From Bubalus kerabau (taxonomy: Eukaryota; Chordata; Mammalia; Artiodactyla; Bovidae), in contig NC_073630.1 in the NCBI RefSeq assembly GCF_029407905.1, positions 39,519,001 to 39,583,000 on the forward strand: DNA of 64,000 nt. The letters are read 5' to 3'. Both the position numbers and the translations under genes were made by a program. The notes below the pieces were generated by a model, which worked only from the letters and a program-made list of their open reading frames with translations, made no database searches and was not told where the DNA came from. Below are positions 49,101 through 57,250 of this stretch, piece after piece (the stretch's first letter is position 1; each line of letters opens with the position of its first letter).

Positions 49101-52100
49101 ATTTCCATCCTGTATTTTCAGTCTTCCATATCCTTTAACATACCTCTTGTGATCAAACACAGGTAGTTTTCATTAAACAGGTAGATTTAATCTTTATCTT
49201 TGAATTGGGTTTTTTAAAATAATTGATTGCTCCCTTTCCCATGTTTGTTTTTTGTTTTTTTTTGGCTGAGAGACATAGGATCTCAGTTCGCAACCAGGTA
49301 TTTATCCTGTGCCCCTTGCTTTGGAAGTGTGGAATCCTGACCACTGGACCACCAGGGAAGTCCCTTAATTGAATTGTTTGGTGGTGGTGGTGGTTTAGTC
49401 GCTAAGTCATGTCCAACTCTTGCAACTCCATGAACTGTAGCCCGCAAGGCTCCTCTGTCCATGGGATTCTCCAGGCAAGAATACTGGAGTGGGTTGCTGT
49501 TTCCTTCCCCAAGGGATCTTCCCAACACAAGGATTGAACACTAACCTCCTGCATTGCAGGTGGCAGATTGTTGACCAACTGAGCTACGAGTCAAGTCTAT
49601 ATTTAATGTAATTTCTTTTTAAAAAATGTTTCTTTTTATTTATTCTTGGCTGTGCTGGGTCTTTGTTTTGCACAGACTTTTCAGCTAGTAGGGGCTACTC
49701 TAGTTATGGTGCACAAGCTTCTCATTTGAGTGGATTTTCTTGTGAAATAGAGGCTCTAGAGCAGGAGAACTTCAGTAGTTCTGGCAAGTGGCCTCAGTAG
49801 CTGCAGTTTCTAGAATACAGGCTCAGTAATTGCAAACAGGCTTAGTTGTCCCACAGCATGTATGATCTTCCAGGATCAAGGGCAAATTCATGTCTCCTGC
49901 ATTGGCGTGGGGTTTCTTTACCACTGAGCCACTAAGAAAACCTTTAGTATAATTTCTGATATTTGCGGTTGTTCAGTCGCTCAATCATGTCTGACTCTTT
50001 GTGACCCCATGGACTGCAGCACCCCAGGTTTCCCTGTCCTTCACTATTTCCTGGAGTTTGCTCAAACTCAAGTCCATTGAGTTGGTGATGCCATCGAACC
50101 ATCTCATCCCCTTTTACTCCTACCTTCAATCTTTCCCAGCATCAGGGCCTTTTCCAGTGAGTTGGCTCTTTGCATCAAGTGGCCCAAGTATTCAAGCTTC
50201 AGTTTCAGAATCAATTCTTCCAAATTTAAGGTTGATTTCTTTTAGAATTGACTGGTTTGATCTCCTTCCAGTCCAAGGGATTCTAAAGAGTCTTCTACGG
50301 CACCATGATTCAAAAGCATGAATTCTCTGGCCCTCAGCCTTGTTTACGGTCCAACTCTCACATCTGTATATGATTACTGGAAAAATCATACCTTTGACTA
50401 TACAGACCTTTGTCAGCAAAGCAATGTCTCTGCTTTTTAATATGCTGTCTAGGTTTGTCATAGCTTTTCTTCCAAGGAGCAAGTGTCTTTAAATTTCATG
50501 GCTGTAGCCATCATCCACAGTGATTTTGGAGACAGAAAATAAAGTCTGTCCACTGTTTCCACTGTCACTGTTTCCCCATCTATTTGCCATGAAGTGAGGG
50601 GACCAGATGCCACGATCTTAGCTTTCTGAATGTTGAGCTTTAAGCCAGCTTTTTCACTCTCTCAGGTCCTCTTCGCTTTCTGCCATAAGGGTGGTGTCAT
50701 CTGCATATCTGAGGTCTTGACATTTCTCCCGGCAATCTTGATTCCAGCTTGTGCTTCATCCAATCCAGCATTTCTCATGATGTACTCTGCATATAAGTTA
50801 AATAAACAGGGTGACAATATACAGCCTTGACATAGTCATTTCCCAGTTCTGATCCAGTCTGTTGTTCCATGTCCAGTTCTAACTGTTGCTTCTTAACCTG
50901 CAGACAGGTTTCTCAGGAGGCAGGTAAGGTGGTCTGGTATCCCATTTCTTAAGAATTTTCCACAGTTTGCTGTGATCCACACAGTAGAGACTGTAGTGTT
51001 GTCATTGAAGCAGAAGTAGATGTTTTTCTGAAACTCTCTTGCTTTTTCTGTGATCTGGTAGATGTTGGCAATGTGATCTCTGGTTCCTCTTCCTTTCCTA
51101 AATTTACTTTGTACGTCTGGAAGTTCTTGGTTCACATACTGTTGCAGCCTAGCTTGAAGGATTTTGTGCGTTACTTTGCTTGCATGTGAAATGAATCCAA
51201 TTGTGTGGTAGTTTGAACATTCTTTGGCATCGCCCTTCTTTGGGATTGGAAAGAAAACTGACTTTTTCCAGTCCTGTGGCCGCTGCTGAGTTTTCCATCC
51301 TTGCTGGCATATTGGGTGCAGCACTTTCACAGCATCACTTTTTAGAATTTGAAATAGCTCAGCTGGAATTCTATCACCTCCACTAGCTTGGTTCATATTA
51401 ATGCTTCCTAAGGCCCACTTGTCTTCACACTCCAGGATTTCTGGTTCTAGGTGAGTGATCACACCATTGTGGTTATCCAGTCATTAAGACCTTTTTTGTA
51501 CAGTTCTTCAGTGTATTCTTGGCACTTATATCTCTTCTGGTTCTGTAAGGTCCATACTGTTTCTGTCCTTTATTGTGCCCATCTTTGCATGAAATGTTCC
51601 TTTGGTATCTCAGATTTTCTTGAAGAGATCTCTAGTCTTTCTCATTCTATTTTCCTCTATTTCTTTGCATTGAACACTGAGGAAGGCCTTCTTACCTCTC
51701 CTTGCTCTTCTTTGGAATTCTGCATTCAGATGGGTATATCTTTCCTTTTCTCCTTTGACTTTTGCTTCTTTTCTTTTCTTGGCTATTTGTAAGGCCTCCT
51801 CAAACAACCATTTTGCCTTGTTGCATTTCTTTTTCTTGGGGATGGTTTTAACCACTGCCTCCCTATATAGTGTTAGGAACCTCCATCCATAGTTCTATAC
51901 GCTGTATCAGATCTGATCCCTTGAATCTATTTGTCACTTCCACTGTGTAATAGTAAGGCATTTGATTTAGGTCATACCTGAATGGCCTAGTGGTTTCCCC
52001 TACTTTCTTCAATTTAAGTCTGAATTTTGCAATAAGGAGTTCATGATCTGAGCCACAGTCAGCTCCTGGTCTTGTTTTTGCTGACTGTACAGAGCTTCTC

Positions 52101-55100
52101 CATCTTTGTCTGCAAAGAATACAATCAGTCTGATTTCAGTGTTGACCATCTGGTGACATCAATGTATAGAGTTGTCTCTTGTGTTGTTGGAGGAGGGTGT
52201 TTGCTATGACCACCTTAATGTTTGCTTTACATTGGTACCACCTGTTCTGTGTTCCCTTTTCTCTTATTTCTTTTGGATTAAGTATTCTTATATTATTCAG
52301 TGTTTCTTTTTTATTAACTTCTTAGATATTTTTTTATTGTTCCTTCACTGGTTTTCTTGGAAATTGCAGCATGTACCCTTGAATTATTAAATTCTAAATT
52401 AAAGTAGCATATTGGTTTTTTTAAAGGGTAGGAATGCTATGGTTTAAACTTCATAGTTTCTTTAGTCTTTTAAAAGCAATTTTTCTCTATATATACAGTC
52501 ATGCCTGAGTTTTACACACATACTAGATATACAGCTATAGAATGAACTTTGAGTTGTTGAGACTTCTGCTGTACATATACATGAACATCTTGTTTGGAGG
52601 TTTAGTAGATGGTTTTACTCTCTTATCAAGTAAAATATTTTGGCAACAGAGCTTATGGCAAGCAAATATTTCCTCTTCACCGGCTTAAGAGAAAGTAATA
52701 TGACTAGATGCTCAGCTGGAGTTGTGTGTTTTTCAGAAAGTGTAGATGTCCATAGATATTGAATATTAAGATTATGGCTGTAGTGTTTGAGGAAATAAGG
52801 AACAGATTTTTATCTTCCATCATTAACCTTGGTACTCATAAATAGCTTTTGAATCTGGGAACAATCTCCAGTGGGAACTGCTATTTAAAGGAAGTAGAAA
52901 ACTTTAAAGAAACAGCAAAGCTATTTGAACAATAAAAGGGAACATCAAACAGATGGTAATCTTTTAGTAATTGAAAAGTCAGTGTAACAACATTAAAGAA
53001 AATTTTCAAGAGGAAAAAAGATTCAGCCTCACTACTTCCAAGAAGTATTATTTTTTTGCATAATACTTTCCAGTCCTCTTGTGCATACAAATTTTTACAT
53101 AACTGTGTCATTCATCATTTTGTATTTTTCTCAATATTATGTCAAAATATATGTCAAAATTATTTCTACATTTAAGTAATTAGTTATAATGCTTTTAATG
53201 GCTTTATAGCATTATTTTATGGAGAAGGCAATGGCACCCCACTCCACTACTCTTGCCTGGAAAATCCCGTGGATGGAGGACCCTGGTGGGCTGCAGTCCA
53301 TGGGATGGCTAAGAGTCGGACACGACTGAGCGACTTCACTTTAACTTTTCACTTTCATGCATTGGAGAAGGAAATGGCAAGCCACTCCAGTGTTCTTGCC
53401 TGGAGAATCCCAGGGACGGGGCAGCCTGGTGGGCTGCCGCCTCTGGGGTTGCACAGAGTCGGACATGACTGAAGCGACTTAGCAGTAGCAGCAGCGTTAT
53501 TTTAAGTTTTTTTTTTAATGTGAGTGAAAGAACCTAAGGAGTAGAGAGAGTAGATAATTATTAAGTATAGCTATAGATATAAGCCTAAACAGCAACTGAA
53601 ATAAAAATACAAATTTTGGTGCCAGTTTGTATTTATAATATTCTATAACTATAACATAATGGGAATTTTCTCCATTCATTTAGCTATGGCTACTCTACCC
53701 ACTTTATATTATACATTATATCTCTGATACCCATCTATCTATATCTATACCAGTTGTACAAAGTCTTAGAGGTTTAGATTTTATTTTTTGCTTGTAAACT
53801 ACTATCTGATTCTTTATCTTTGCCCATTCTTGCACAAATTATTTTAGTATTAAGAAGGAGTATCCACTTGGGAAAATTATGTAGTAGGAAGTTAACCATG
53901 TAAGTAATAATAATAGGAGCAATTGAGAGAAGTCTGTTCAAGAGACTATAATTTATTTGGGTCAAATCCTCAAATACATTTCTTCCTCAAGGAGGTAGTC
54001 TAAGGTATATAACACATACCAGAGGAATCCTCTTTATTATTGCTTTAAAAGTTTAAAGATTGATATATGTATCATATTCACTGAAGCCAAGCTAATTTAA
54101 ACTTACTTGGCTCTTAGAAATTAAGGATTAGACATTTTAATAGAACAGTGTTGCAGTGAAGAATTTGTGACTGGGAGGCAGCATCCCTTGCAGGTTACTT
54201 TGTAAAGGTTTGCATGTCTTATTTATGTAGGGCAATATAGCATGAAAGAGACAACATTAACTATTTTTATTAAATCTTCGAATTTTTTCTTACCTCTTGC
54301 ATGTATGTTGTGTTCCACAGCACCATATGTATAGCAGAAAATGAACCAAAAGCAAGTAAGTCTCATAGGTTCAATTGTCAGTGAGACCACATAGGTGTGC
54401 AGTGTATTCTTTCATCTCATTTTTATCAAGGTGTCTACTTGATGAGACATGAAAGGCATCATATGGTTTTATCTGTTATTTTTCTCCAGATATTACAGAT
54501 CTTATCTGTGCACTGTTAGACAATTTAAATGATGAATGGTTTTGTACCAAAAAAGGCTACTACATTTTAGAATGTGACCCTAGTAAAACATTTTGCATTT
54601 TATCATGGACCTAATAGTCTAAGAAATAATCTTGATAAGGCAGAAATTGTGTGAGATTAATTTTTCAGGTGAAGAACCTAATTCTTAGAGATTCCTCAAT
54701 CTGCCCTAATAATCAGGAATCGCCACATGCAGGGAACCTCAAAGCATGAGGTCTCCATCAGGCATTTACAGTTAATTTGTAGTTCTTCTCGTTGCAGATA
54801 CAATGTAATCAAACATAAACCATCCTTATAAGGAAAATTATCTAGCAATGAAGTTGACAAAACCTATGGAAATATAATATGTAATGGAAATTCAGAAAGA
54901 TAATTCATTTCATTAAGATACATTTTTAAAGTGGATGTTGAAGGATGGAATTTTCACCAGGTTGACAGGATAGAAAAAATTATAGGCGCAAAGTAGAGAC
55001 CAGTGTGCAAACAGTTAACTATAGTGGTTCATTGTTTCAGCAGTGCGATTAGAAAGCTAGTTCAGACCTCATTGTATAAGGCTTCCGATTCCATGTTACT

Positions 55101-56086
55101 GAATTCTGGCTTAGTGGAAAGCCCAGAAGGTTGTGCAGAGAAGGAATGTGGTTTCAGCTTTGCTTTAGGCTTTCCACTTTTAGAGGGAGGAGAGGTTGGG
55201 AAAGCATTACAGTATACATGTATGTCTGTTATATGTATAGGGGACAAAACTAGTAGAAAAATAAAAACTCCAAGGGTGGCAGCAGAAATGGAAAGATGGT
55301 AACAAGTAGGAGCAGCATGGTAGTAGGTTGAATTTCTAAGACCTGCCAGCTGGGTTAATGTGGTTGGAAGAGAAGAAGCAAAAGTTAGTTCCAGGATGTT
55401 AGTCAAAAAACTGGAACCTACTTGTAGAAAAATTTCTACAAGTAGGAAGGTAATATAAAATTTAATAAATTTTCACTAAGCCAGAACTCAGTGTAGTGTC
55501 TTAATATTTTCTAAATCCTATTCTCACAGAATGTGAAATATGGATGGAGATGATGATTATATTATGAAAGTTACAGTTTAAGAGGAAAAACAAAACAAAA
55601 TATATATATATATGAAATCAAAGACCATAGTTAAATGCCATGTGTTCTATGTAAAATATCAATATTGGGTAAGTGATAGGGACATCTTTGGAAATACACT
55701 GGAGATTTGAAATGACTCCTAAAGATCAGTAAGAGAATTGGGGGGAAAAAAAAGGTTAATCTTTTTACCCCTCCGTTTCAGGGTGGCTTACAGTTGGACC
55801 AACTCTTACAAATAGTAACTACAATGCAGAAACGTATGCATCCTACTTCAGTGCCCCGAATTCCTATTTGACTGGATGTACAGAGGAAATTGAGAGACTT
55901 CGACCAAAATCACCTCCTCCCAAATCTAAATCTGATCGGGGAGGTGGAGCTCCCAGAGGAGGCGGAAGAGGTGGCACATCTGCTGGCCGTGGGCGAGAGA
56001 GAAATCGATCTAACTTCCGAGGAGAAAGAGGTGGCTTCAGGGGGGGCCGTGGAGGAGCACACAGAGGTGGCTTTCCACCTCGATAG
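18867..56086 (+). CDS. METTL14: METTL14, m6A methyltransferase non-catalytic subunit (11 coding exons)
   Basis: The protein is the RNA-binding partner of METTL3 in the nuclear complex that writes N6-methyladenosine on mRNA. Coding exons: 18867-18932, 22905-22993, 23636-23723, 25304-25384, 25716-25803, 37715-37805, 39192-39333, 43173-43265, 45491-45607, 47052-47262, 55782-56086. Joined they give 1371 nt, 456 residues plus stop, the length I recall for human METTL14. The order is an N-terminal helix ([17 protein letters not shown]), an acidic region (about residues 70-105), the MT-A70 methyltransferase-like fold (about 165-400), and an Arg/Gly-rich RNA-binding tail (about 408-456). The motif at residues 192-195 is EPPL instead of the catalytic DPPW of METTL3, the known reason METTL14 is not catalytic. 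Arg298 and Ser399 are present. The start is the first ATG of the promoter-proximal exon, with G at -3 and +4. Every junction keeps phase and I saw no disabling change, so the gene looks functional. Confidence 0.97.
19958..20084 (+). mobile_element. CHR-type SINE with poly(A)
   Basis: GGGACTTCTCTGTTGGTCCA head, GGGTTCAGTCCCTGG B-box-like motif, short body, and an A run at 20068-20084. Confidence 0.85.
20400..20630 (+). mobile_element. MIR SINE, diverged
   Basis: GAGCATTTAATAATGG ... CGTTTATTAAGTCCG, TTACGTATGTTATTTTATC and TTATAGGTGAAGAAAATAAA follow MIR order. Confidence 0.7.
21246..21376 (+). mobile_element. Bov-tA SINE fragment
   Basis: BovA body (GACAACCCACTCCAGTATTC, AGCCTGGTGGGCTGCAGTCA). 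The head is absent. Confidence 0.85.
21536..21700 (-). mobile_element. L2-like relic
   Basis: ATTTATTGAGCATCTATTAC ... TCCTCAATGAGCTAACAATTC resembles an antisense L2 3' end; related old sequence may run to about 22070. Confidence 0.55.
22905..22993 (+). CDS. METTL14: METTL14 exon 2 (residues 23-52)
   Basis: Acceptor TTTTCTCAG is followed by TTGGGAGCTGAAAG (LGAES...). It ends TGCAG before donor GTCAGT, two bases into the Arg52 codon, which exon 3 completes with G. The 89-nt length fits the phase. Confidence 0.95.
22994..23635 (+). other. METTL14: METTL14 intron 2 (642 bp)
   Basis: GT-AG, AT-rich. A 103-codon frame (23299-23610) is intronic noise. Confidence 0.9.
23636..23723 (+). CDS. METTL14: METTL14 exon 3 (residues 52-81), followed by a GC donor
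   Basis: Acceptor TTTTCAG; reads [15 protein letters not shown] then [15 protein letters not shown]. It ends at AAG followed by GCAAGT, a consensus GC-type donor instead of GT. Using the next GT (four bases later) would shift the frame against exon 4. Residue 67 is Gln here; I recall Leu in human. Confidence 0.94.
23957..24223 (-). mobile_element. Bov-A2 SINE with 12-bp target duplication
   Basis: Both monomers antisense. CTAGTAAGCTCT at 23945-23956 and 24224-24235 is a perfect target duplication. The tail is almost lost. Confidence 0.95.
24622..24832 (+). mobile_element. Bov-tA SINE with 11-bp target duplication
   Basis: GGCTTCCCTGGTGGCTTAGT head and full body; TTGTGTGTTGG at 24613-24623 and 24833-24843 flanks it. 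Confidence 0.94.
25304..25384 (+). CDS. METTL14: METTL14 exon 4 (residues 82-108)
   Basis: Acceptor CTTTTTTAAG, the partner of the GC donor of intron 3. The exon is exactly 27 codons, very acidic ([17 protein letters not shown]...), ending STFLK before donor GTAAAT. As a phase 0-0 exon it could be skipped without a frameshift. Confidence 0.95.
25716..25803 (+). CDS. METTL14: METTL14 exon 5 (residues 109-138)
   Basis: Acceptor TTCTTTAG; reads [20 protein letters not shown] and on to NFIRDV plus one base of Gly138. Donor GTATGT. It precedes the longest intron (11.9 kb), which is packed with LINEs. Confidence 0.95.
25930..28140 (-). mobile_element. L1M-type LINE relics, interrupted by a CHR SINE
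   Basis: Antisense L1 text: CAACAAATTCCCTGTTTTTG, TGAGAAAGTCTTTATTTCTCC; then an L1 3' UTR piece (CAATTCACCCATTTAAAG, 26996); then ATGGCTGAGTAGTATTCCAT and GGCTATTGTAAATAATGCTG near 27480-27590. Probably two or three copies merged. Confidence 0.7.
26552..26722 (-). mobile_element. CHR-type SINE inserted in L1M
   Basis: GATCTTAGTTGTGGCATGTG ... CCCAACCAGGGATCGAACCA ... GACTGGACCACCAGGGAAGT. Well-kept antisense copy. Confidence 0.88.
30139..30471 (-). pseudogene. Retrocopy of an unidentified mRNA 3' end
   Basis: A 333-bp insert starting (on +) with a T-rich run, so its poly(A) tail is on the minus strand; AATAAA precedes the tail at the expected side. It is flanked by TGAAGCCATGAAATTA (30123-30138) and TGAAGCCGTGAAATTA (30472-30487), a 16-bp target duplication with one change. 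The minus strand has a short frame ending [13 protein letters not shown] then stop, possibly a C-terminus. I do not recognise the parent gene. Confidence 0.75.
30190..30300 (+). mobile_element. CHR-type SINE carried inside the retrocopy
   Basis: GAATTTCCTGGGGTCCAATG, CACAGGTTTGATCCCTTGTC: SINE head in antisense to the parent transcript, so it sat in that mRNA's 3' UTR. Confidence 0.75.
34506..34909 (-). mobile_element. 5'-truncated BovB inserted in BovB, 11-bp target duplication
   Basis: 404 bp from the tail (CAGTTCAGTTCAGTCACTCA) to CAATTCTTCGGCACTTGGC. TTATGATGAAT occurs at 34495-34505 and 34910-34920. The element around it continues in the EN region on both sides. Confidence 0.92.
35160..35707 (-). 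mobile_element. L1 3' end inserted in BovB
   Basis: A T-rich run at its left end is the reversed tail; then L1 3' UTR and ORF2 end antisense to ATTCATCTGTCGATGGACAT. TAAGGATTCTT (35149-35159) and TAGGGATTCTT (35708-35718) form a target duplication with one change. Confidence 0.9.
36318..36460 (+). mobile_element. L1M-type LINE 3' end
   Basis: GGTTATGGTTTCACAGCTAT, CCTCATCAGATTGTATCC, CAATTATACTTCAATAAAGC is an old L1 3' UTR end with its AATAAA. Confidence 0.7.
36461..37714 (+). other. METTL14: Unique distal part of METTL14 intron 5
   Basis: AT-rich, repeat-free by eye. An 80-codon frame (36872-37111) has no known domain. Confidence 0.5.
37715..37805 (+). CDS. METTL14: METTL14 exon 6 (residues 138-168)
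   Basis: Acceptor TTCCTCCCCAG; the first two bases GT complete Gly138. Reads [20 protein letters not shown] and on to AKSNTPP, ending with AT of Met168 before donor GTAAGT. It is the start of the folded methyltransferase-like domain. Confidence 0.95.
37806..39191 (+). other. METTL14: METTL14 intron 6 (1386 bp)
   Basis: GT-AG, AT-rich, with one Bov-tA. Confidence 0.9.
38431..38648 (-). mobile_element. Bov-tA SINE
   Basis: GCTAAGTTGCTTCAGTCGTG to CGCTGAGCCACCGGGGAAGC; full antisense copy. Confidence 0.9.
39192..39333 (+). CDS. METTL14: METTL14 exon 7 (residues 168-215), holds the EPPL motif
   Basis: Acceptor AAATAG; the first G completes Met168. Reads [20 protein letters not shown] then [15 protein letters not shown] and ends WTWDD. 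EPPL (192-195) stands where catalytic MT-A70 enzymes have DPPW. Donor GTATGA is weak at +5/+6. Confidence 0.95.
39865..40640 (-). mobile_element. Ancient L2-like interspersed repeat
   Basis: ATATTTATTGAGTACCACTC, GCCTTAAGGAGCACACAGTT, then GGACTTTTATCCTGAAGGCA and GGTTGCAGTAGTCTGG follow the order of a common mammal-wide repeat. I am unsure of the family name. Confidence 0.55.
41085..41240 (+). mobile_element. Possible L2 fragment
   Basis: CTTCAAGGTATAACTTC ... CTTGAAGCTTTTCCTATC resembles L2; weak. Confidence 0.4.
41466..41736 (-). mobile_element. CHR-type SINE, long form
   Basis: TTGGTTGTGCTGGTCTTCAT, GGGCTTTCTCTAGTTGCAGC, ending CACTGTACCACCGGGGAAGT. Confidence 0.85.
41848..41962 (+). 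mobile_element. Bov-tA SINE fragment
   Basis: GGAGAAGGAAATGGCAACCC to CACACAGAGTTGGACAC; body only. Confidence 0.87.
42051..42182 (+). mobile_element. CHR-type SINE
   Basis: GAACTTCCCTTGTAGTCCAG head and A-rich end. Confidence 0.82.
42850..43058 (-). mobile_element. Bov-tA SINE
   Basis: GTGAAGTCGCTCAGTTGTGT to ATCTGAGCCACCAGGGAAGC. ACATATACTATA at 42831-42842 and 43071-43082 may be its target duplication. It ends 115 bp before exon 8. Confidence 0.9.
43173..43265 (+). CDS. METTL14: METTL14 exon 8 (residues 216-246)
   Basis: Acceptor TTTCTTCCAG; reads [20 protein letters not shown] then [11 protein letters not shown], core strands of the Rossmann-like fold. 31 whole codons; donor GTAAGA. 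Confidence 0.95.
43893..44150. mobile_element. Two adjacent MIR relics
   Basis: TGTTTCAGTTTCCTCGC (43955) is MIR antisense; ATCTCATTTAATCCTGG with GACAGGTGAAGAATTTAAG (44031-44091) is MIR sense. Confidence 0.6.
44770..44885 (+). mobile_element. L2 LINE 3' fragment
   Basis: GTAAGGACTATATCTTACTC then TTTTTAATCCCAGCAGCTAG. Confidence 0.6.
45491..45607 (+). CDS. METTL14: METTL14 exon 9 (residues 247-285)
   Basis: Acceptor TTATTTCTAG; reads [20 protein letters not shown] then [19 protein letters not shown]. 39 whole codons; donor GTATTG. This region carries conserved basic residues at the METTL3-METTL14 RNA groove. Confidence 0.95.
45994..46262 (+). mobile_element. Two Bov-tA SINEs in direct tandem
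   Basis: Heads GGGCTTCCCTGATAGTTCAG (45994) and GGGCTTCTCTGGTGGCTCAG (46111). The first body stops at CCAGTATTCTT where the second begins. Confidence 0.88.
46652..46720 (+). mobile_element. Bov-A2 3' end fragment
   Basis: GGGGTTGCACAGAGTCGGAC and (AGC)n tail only, about 65 bp. Confidence 0.85.
47052..47262 (+). CDS. METTL14: METTL14 exon 10 (residues 286-356)
   Basis: Acceptor TTGTTACTTAG; begins [19 protein letters not shown] and ends DSTIRP plus one base of Gly356. Arg298, the residue altered to Pro in tumours in the human gene, is intact. Donor GTAAGA. The open frame runs on briefly into intron 10, but the genuine junction is set by exon 11. Confidence 0.95.
47425..47695 (+). mobile_element. 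L2 LINE 3' end
   Basis: CTCATAGCACTATTATTATC, GCAAAGACTGTCTTATTATT and GGTATTAAGTGAATAC follow L2 order. Confidence 0.7.
48830..49250 (-). mobile_element. L1M-type LINE fragment
   Basis: GGATTGTTATTAGATG-like text and GTGATTCCAGCTTTTTTTTG match antisense L1 ORF2. Confidence 0.5.
49256..49364 (-). mobile_element. CHR-type SINE, short
   Basis: T run, then GACCACTGGACCACCAGGGA at the head side. Confidence 0.8.
49380..49595 (-). mobile_element. Bov-tA SINE with (GGT)n end
   Basis: (GGT)n at 49380-49393 is its reversed tail; body and head complete. Confidence 0.9.
49620..49945 (-). mobile_element. CHR-type SINE, long form, diverged
   Basis: TTGGCTGTGCTGGGTCTTTG, GGCTTAGTTGTCCCACAGCA, ending CCACTGAGCCACTAAGAAAA. 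Confidence 0.78.
49968..52212 (-). mobile_element. BovB LINE, lacks only the 5' endonuclease part
   Basis: Antisense order: C-terminal region (50180-50620), RT core (50700-51400; [17 protein letters not shown]), linker (51600-51850; [20 protein letters not shown]), EN end to GAGGGTGTTTGCTATGACC. The YADD region is deleted around 50660-50730. Dead. Confidence 0.92.
52213..53219 (+). other. AT-rich intron DNA
   Basis: 52215-52400 may be L1M antisense; the rest is unrecognised. Confidence 0.4.
53220..53492 (+). mobile_element. Bov-A2 SINE with target duplication
   Basis: GGAGAAGGCAATGGCACCCC to the imperfect (AGC)n tail. AGCATTATTTTA (53208-53219) and AGCGTTATTTTA (53493-53504) differ by one base. 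Confidence 0.94.
55782..56086 (+). CDS. METTL14: METTL14 exon 11 (terminal coding part, residues 356-456)
   Basis: Acceptor CCTCCGTTTCAG; begins [17 protein letters not shown]. It includes Ser399 in KSPPPKS, then the RGG-type tail with repeated RGG and GGRGG units, ending GGFPPR and TAG (56084-56086). The tail binds RNA and is a known arginine-methylation target in the family. Confidence 0.95.
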
Positions 56087-57250
56087 TTTTTAGGACACTG
56101 ATCCGATTAATGCCCCTTCACCTTCTTTCTGATAGTTTGAATTTCACCCAGGATATGTTTAGAACTCTGTTCCAGCTTGCACTTTGCTTTAGTTTCTCTA
56201 AGCTACAGGAATATTTTAATCAACCTCCCTTGCAGTTGTCACTGTCTCGTTTTATTCAGGGTAAATCAGTCATCCTGTCTTTTGTCCTGTGCATGTAACC
56301 AAACAGACTGGAACAACACAAATACCTTCGCTTTCAGAAACTGAATTTAGTCTAATTACAAAGGCTTTTGCTTTTCAGGAATAAAGCGAGCAGTGAAAAA
56401 GACCCAGTCTGAAGTATCACATGGGTGCTGGCAGTAGTCAACCATGGGCATCCCACCACTGCTGCCACAGCAGATGGGAAGCTGTCTGCAGCCTTGATGG
56501 AGTGGGGTTGGGACAGATGGTAAACTTCTCTTAGGAGTTCAACATTTTTTCATTGAAACAATACAAGAGACTTTTTTTCTTTCTTTTTGAAAAATCTTAA
56601 GTAAACTCGTGTAATTTGATCACAGAAGAAATTAAGAGATTTGGAACAAAAACCTCCTCCCAGGTCTAAATCTGATCAGGGAGGTGGAGCCACTGGGTGG
56701 GCAGAGAGGAGGTAGAGCCTATAGGCATACTTTACAAAGAGGAAAAAAAGTGCTCATTATAATCTCAGTTACGCAGCTACCCATGACTGTTACTCATGCT
56801 TCCTAAGAAGCTGACGAGGACAAATAGCCAAGTAGCTAAGGACAATAAAACTTTGGTGTGATCTTGGATTGACTTTCAAAGCAGTTTCATATTCCCTAGC
56901 AAAATAAAAGAATTGGAAGCAACAGATACACCTGGTTATCAGGTGCTTGGTTTAAACATTTTGGGGAATAAAGTACTTGGTGATGGGAAAATGACATACA
57001 TCTTTAAACTTGTTGTGGAGAAAAGGTAAAACCAGTTACAGAAAACCCTCAACTTGAGAGCTTGGAAAAATGGAACTGCAGTTGCCTTCTAAGGGACTGG
57101 TTTTCCAGATAAGTTGTATGAGATTTTATATTGTAATTTCTATACTGTCACTCATGTTTTGCATGAATCTGCTGAATGAAATAATACCATTATTGTTGAT
57201 AAATATATTTTTTATTTTATGTATGATTTTTCTAATGAAACTTTAAACCT
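56087..57250 (+). other. METTL14: METTL14 3' UTR (distal end uncertain)
   Basis: Follows the stop codon without interspersed repeats. Candidate AATAAA signals lie at 56380-56385, 56844-56849, 56903-56908 and 56967-56972; AT-rich sequence at 57180-57240 could be a further end. Which ends are used cannot be decided from the sequence. A decayed copy of exon 11 coding sequence lies inside (about 56613-56720). Confidence 0.65.
56613..56720 (+). repeat. METTL14: Degenerate duplicate of METTL14 exon 11 coding sequence in the 3' UTR
   Basis: From ACAGAAGAAATT (56622) through CCTCCTCCCAGG, TCTAAATCTGATC and GGGAGGTGGAGC it aligns base by base with exon 11 at 55880-55975 (ACAGAGGAAATT, CCTCCTCCCAAA, TCTAAATCTGATC, GGGAGGTGGAGC). 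A 2-base deletion and substitutions break the frame. It looks like an old local duplication; weaker likeness may continue to about 56750. Confidence 0.8.

Larger units (their letters stand above)
47263..55781 (+). other. METTL14: METTL14 intron 10 (8519 bp)
   Basis: GT-AG. Repeats occupy 47425-53495. 53500-55780 is AT-rich DNA in which I recognise only a (TA)n run near 55600. Confidence 0.9.

Noticed and set aside
55868..56086. 72-residue frame that looks like a separate RGG protein
   Set aside because: It is the end of METTL14 exon 11; the acceptor at 55781 and phase join it to exon 10.
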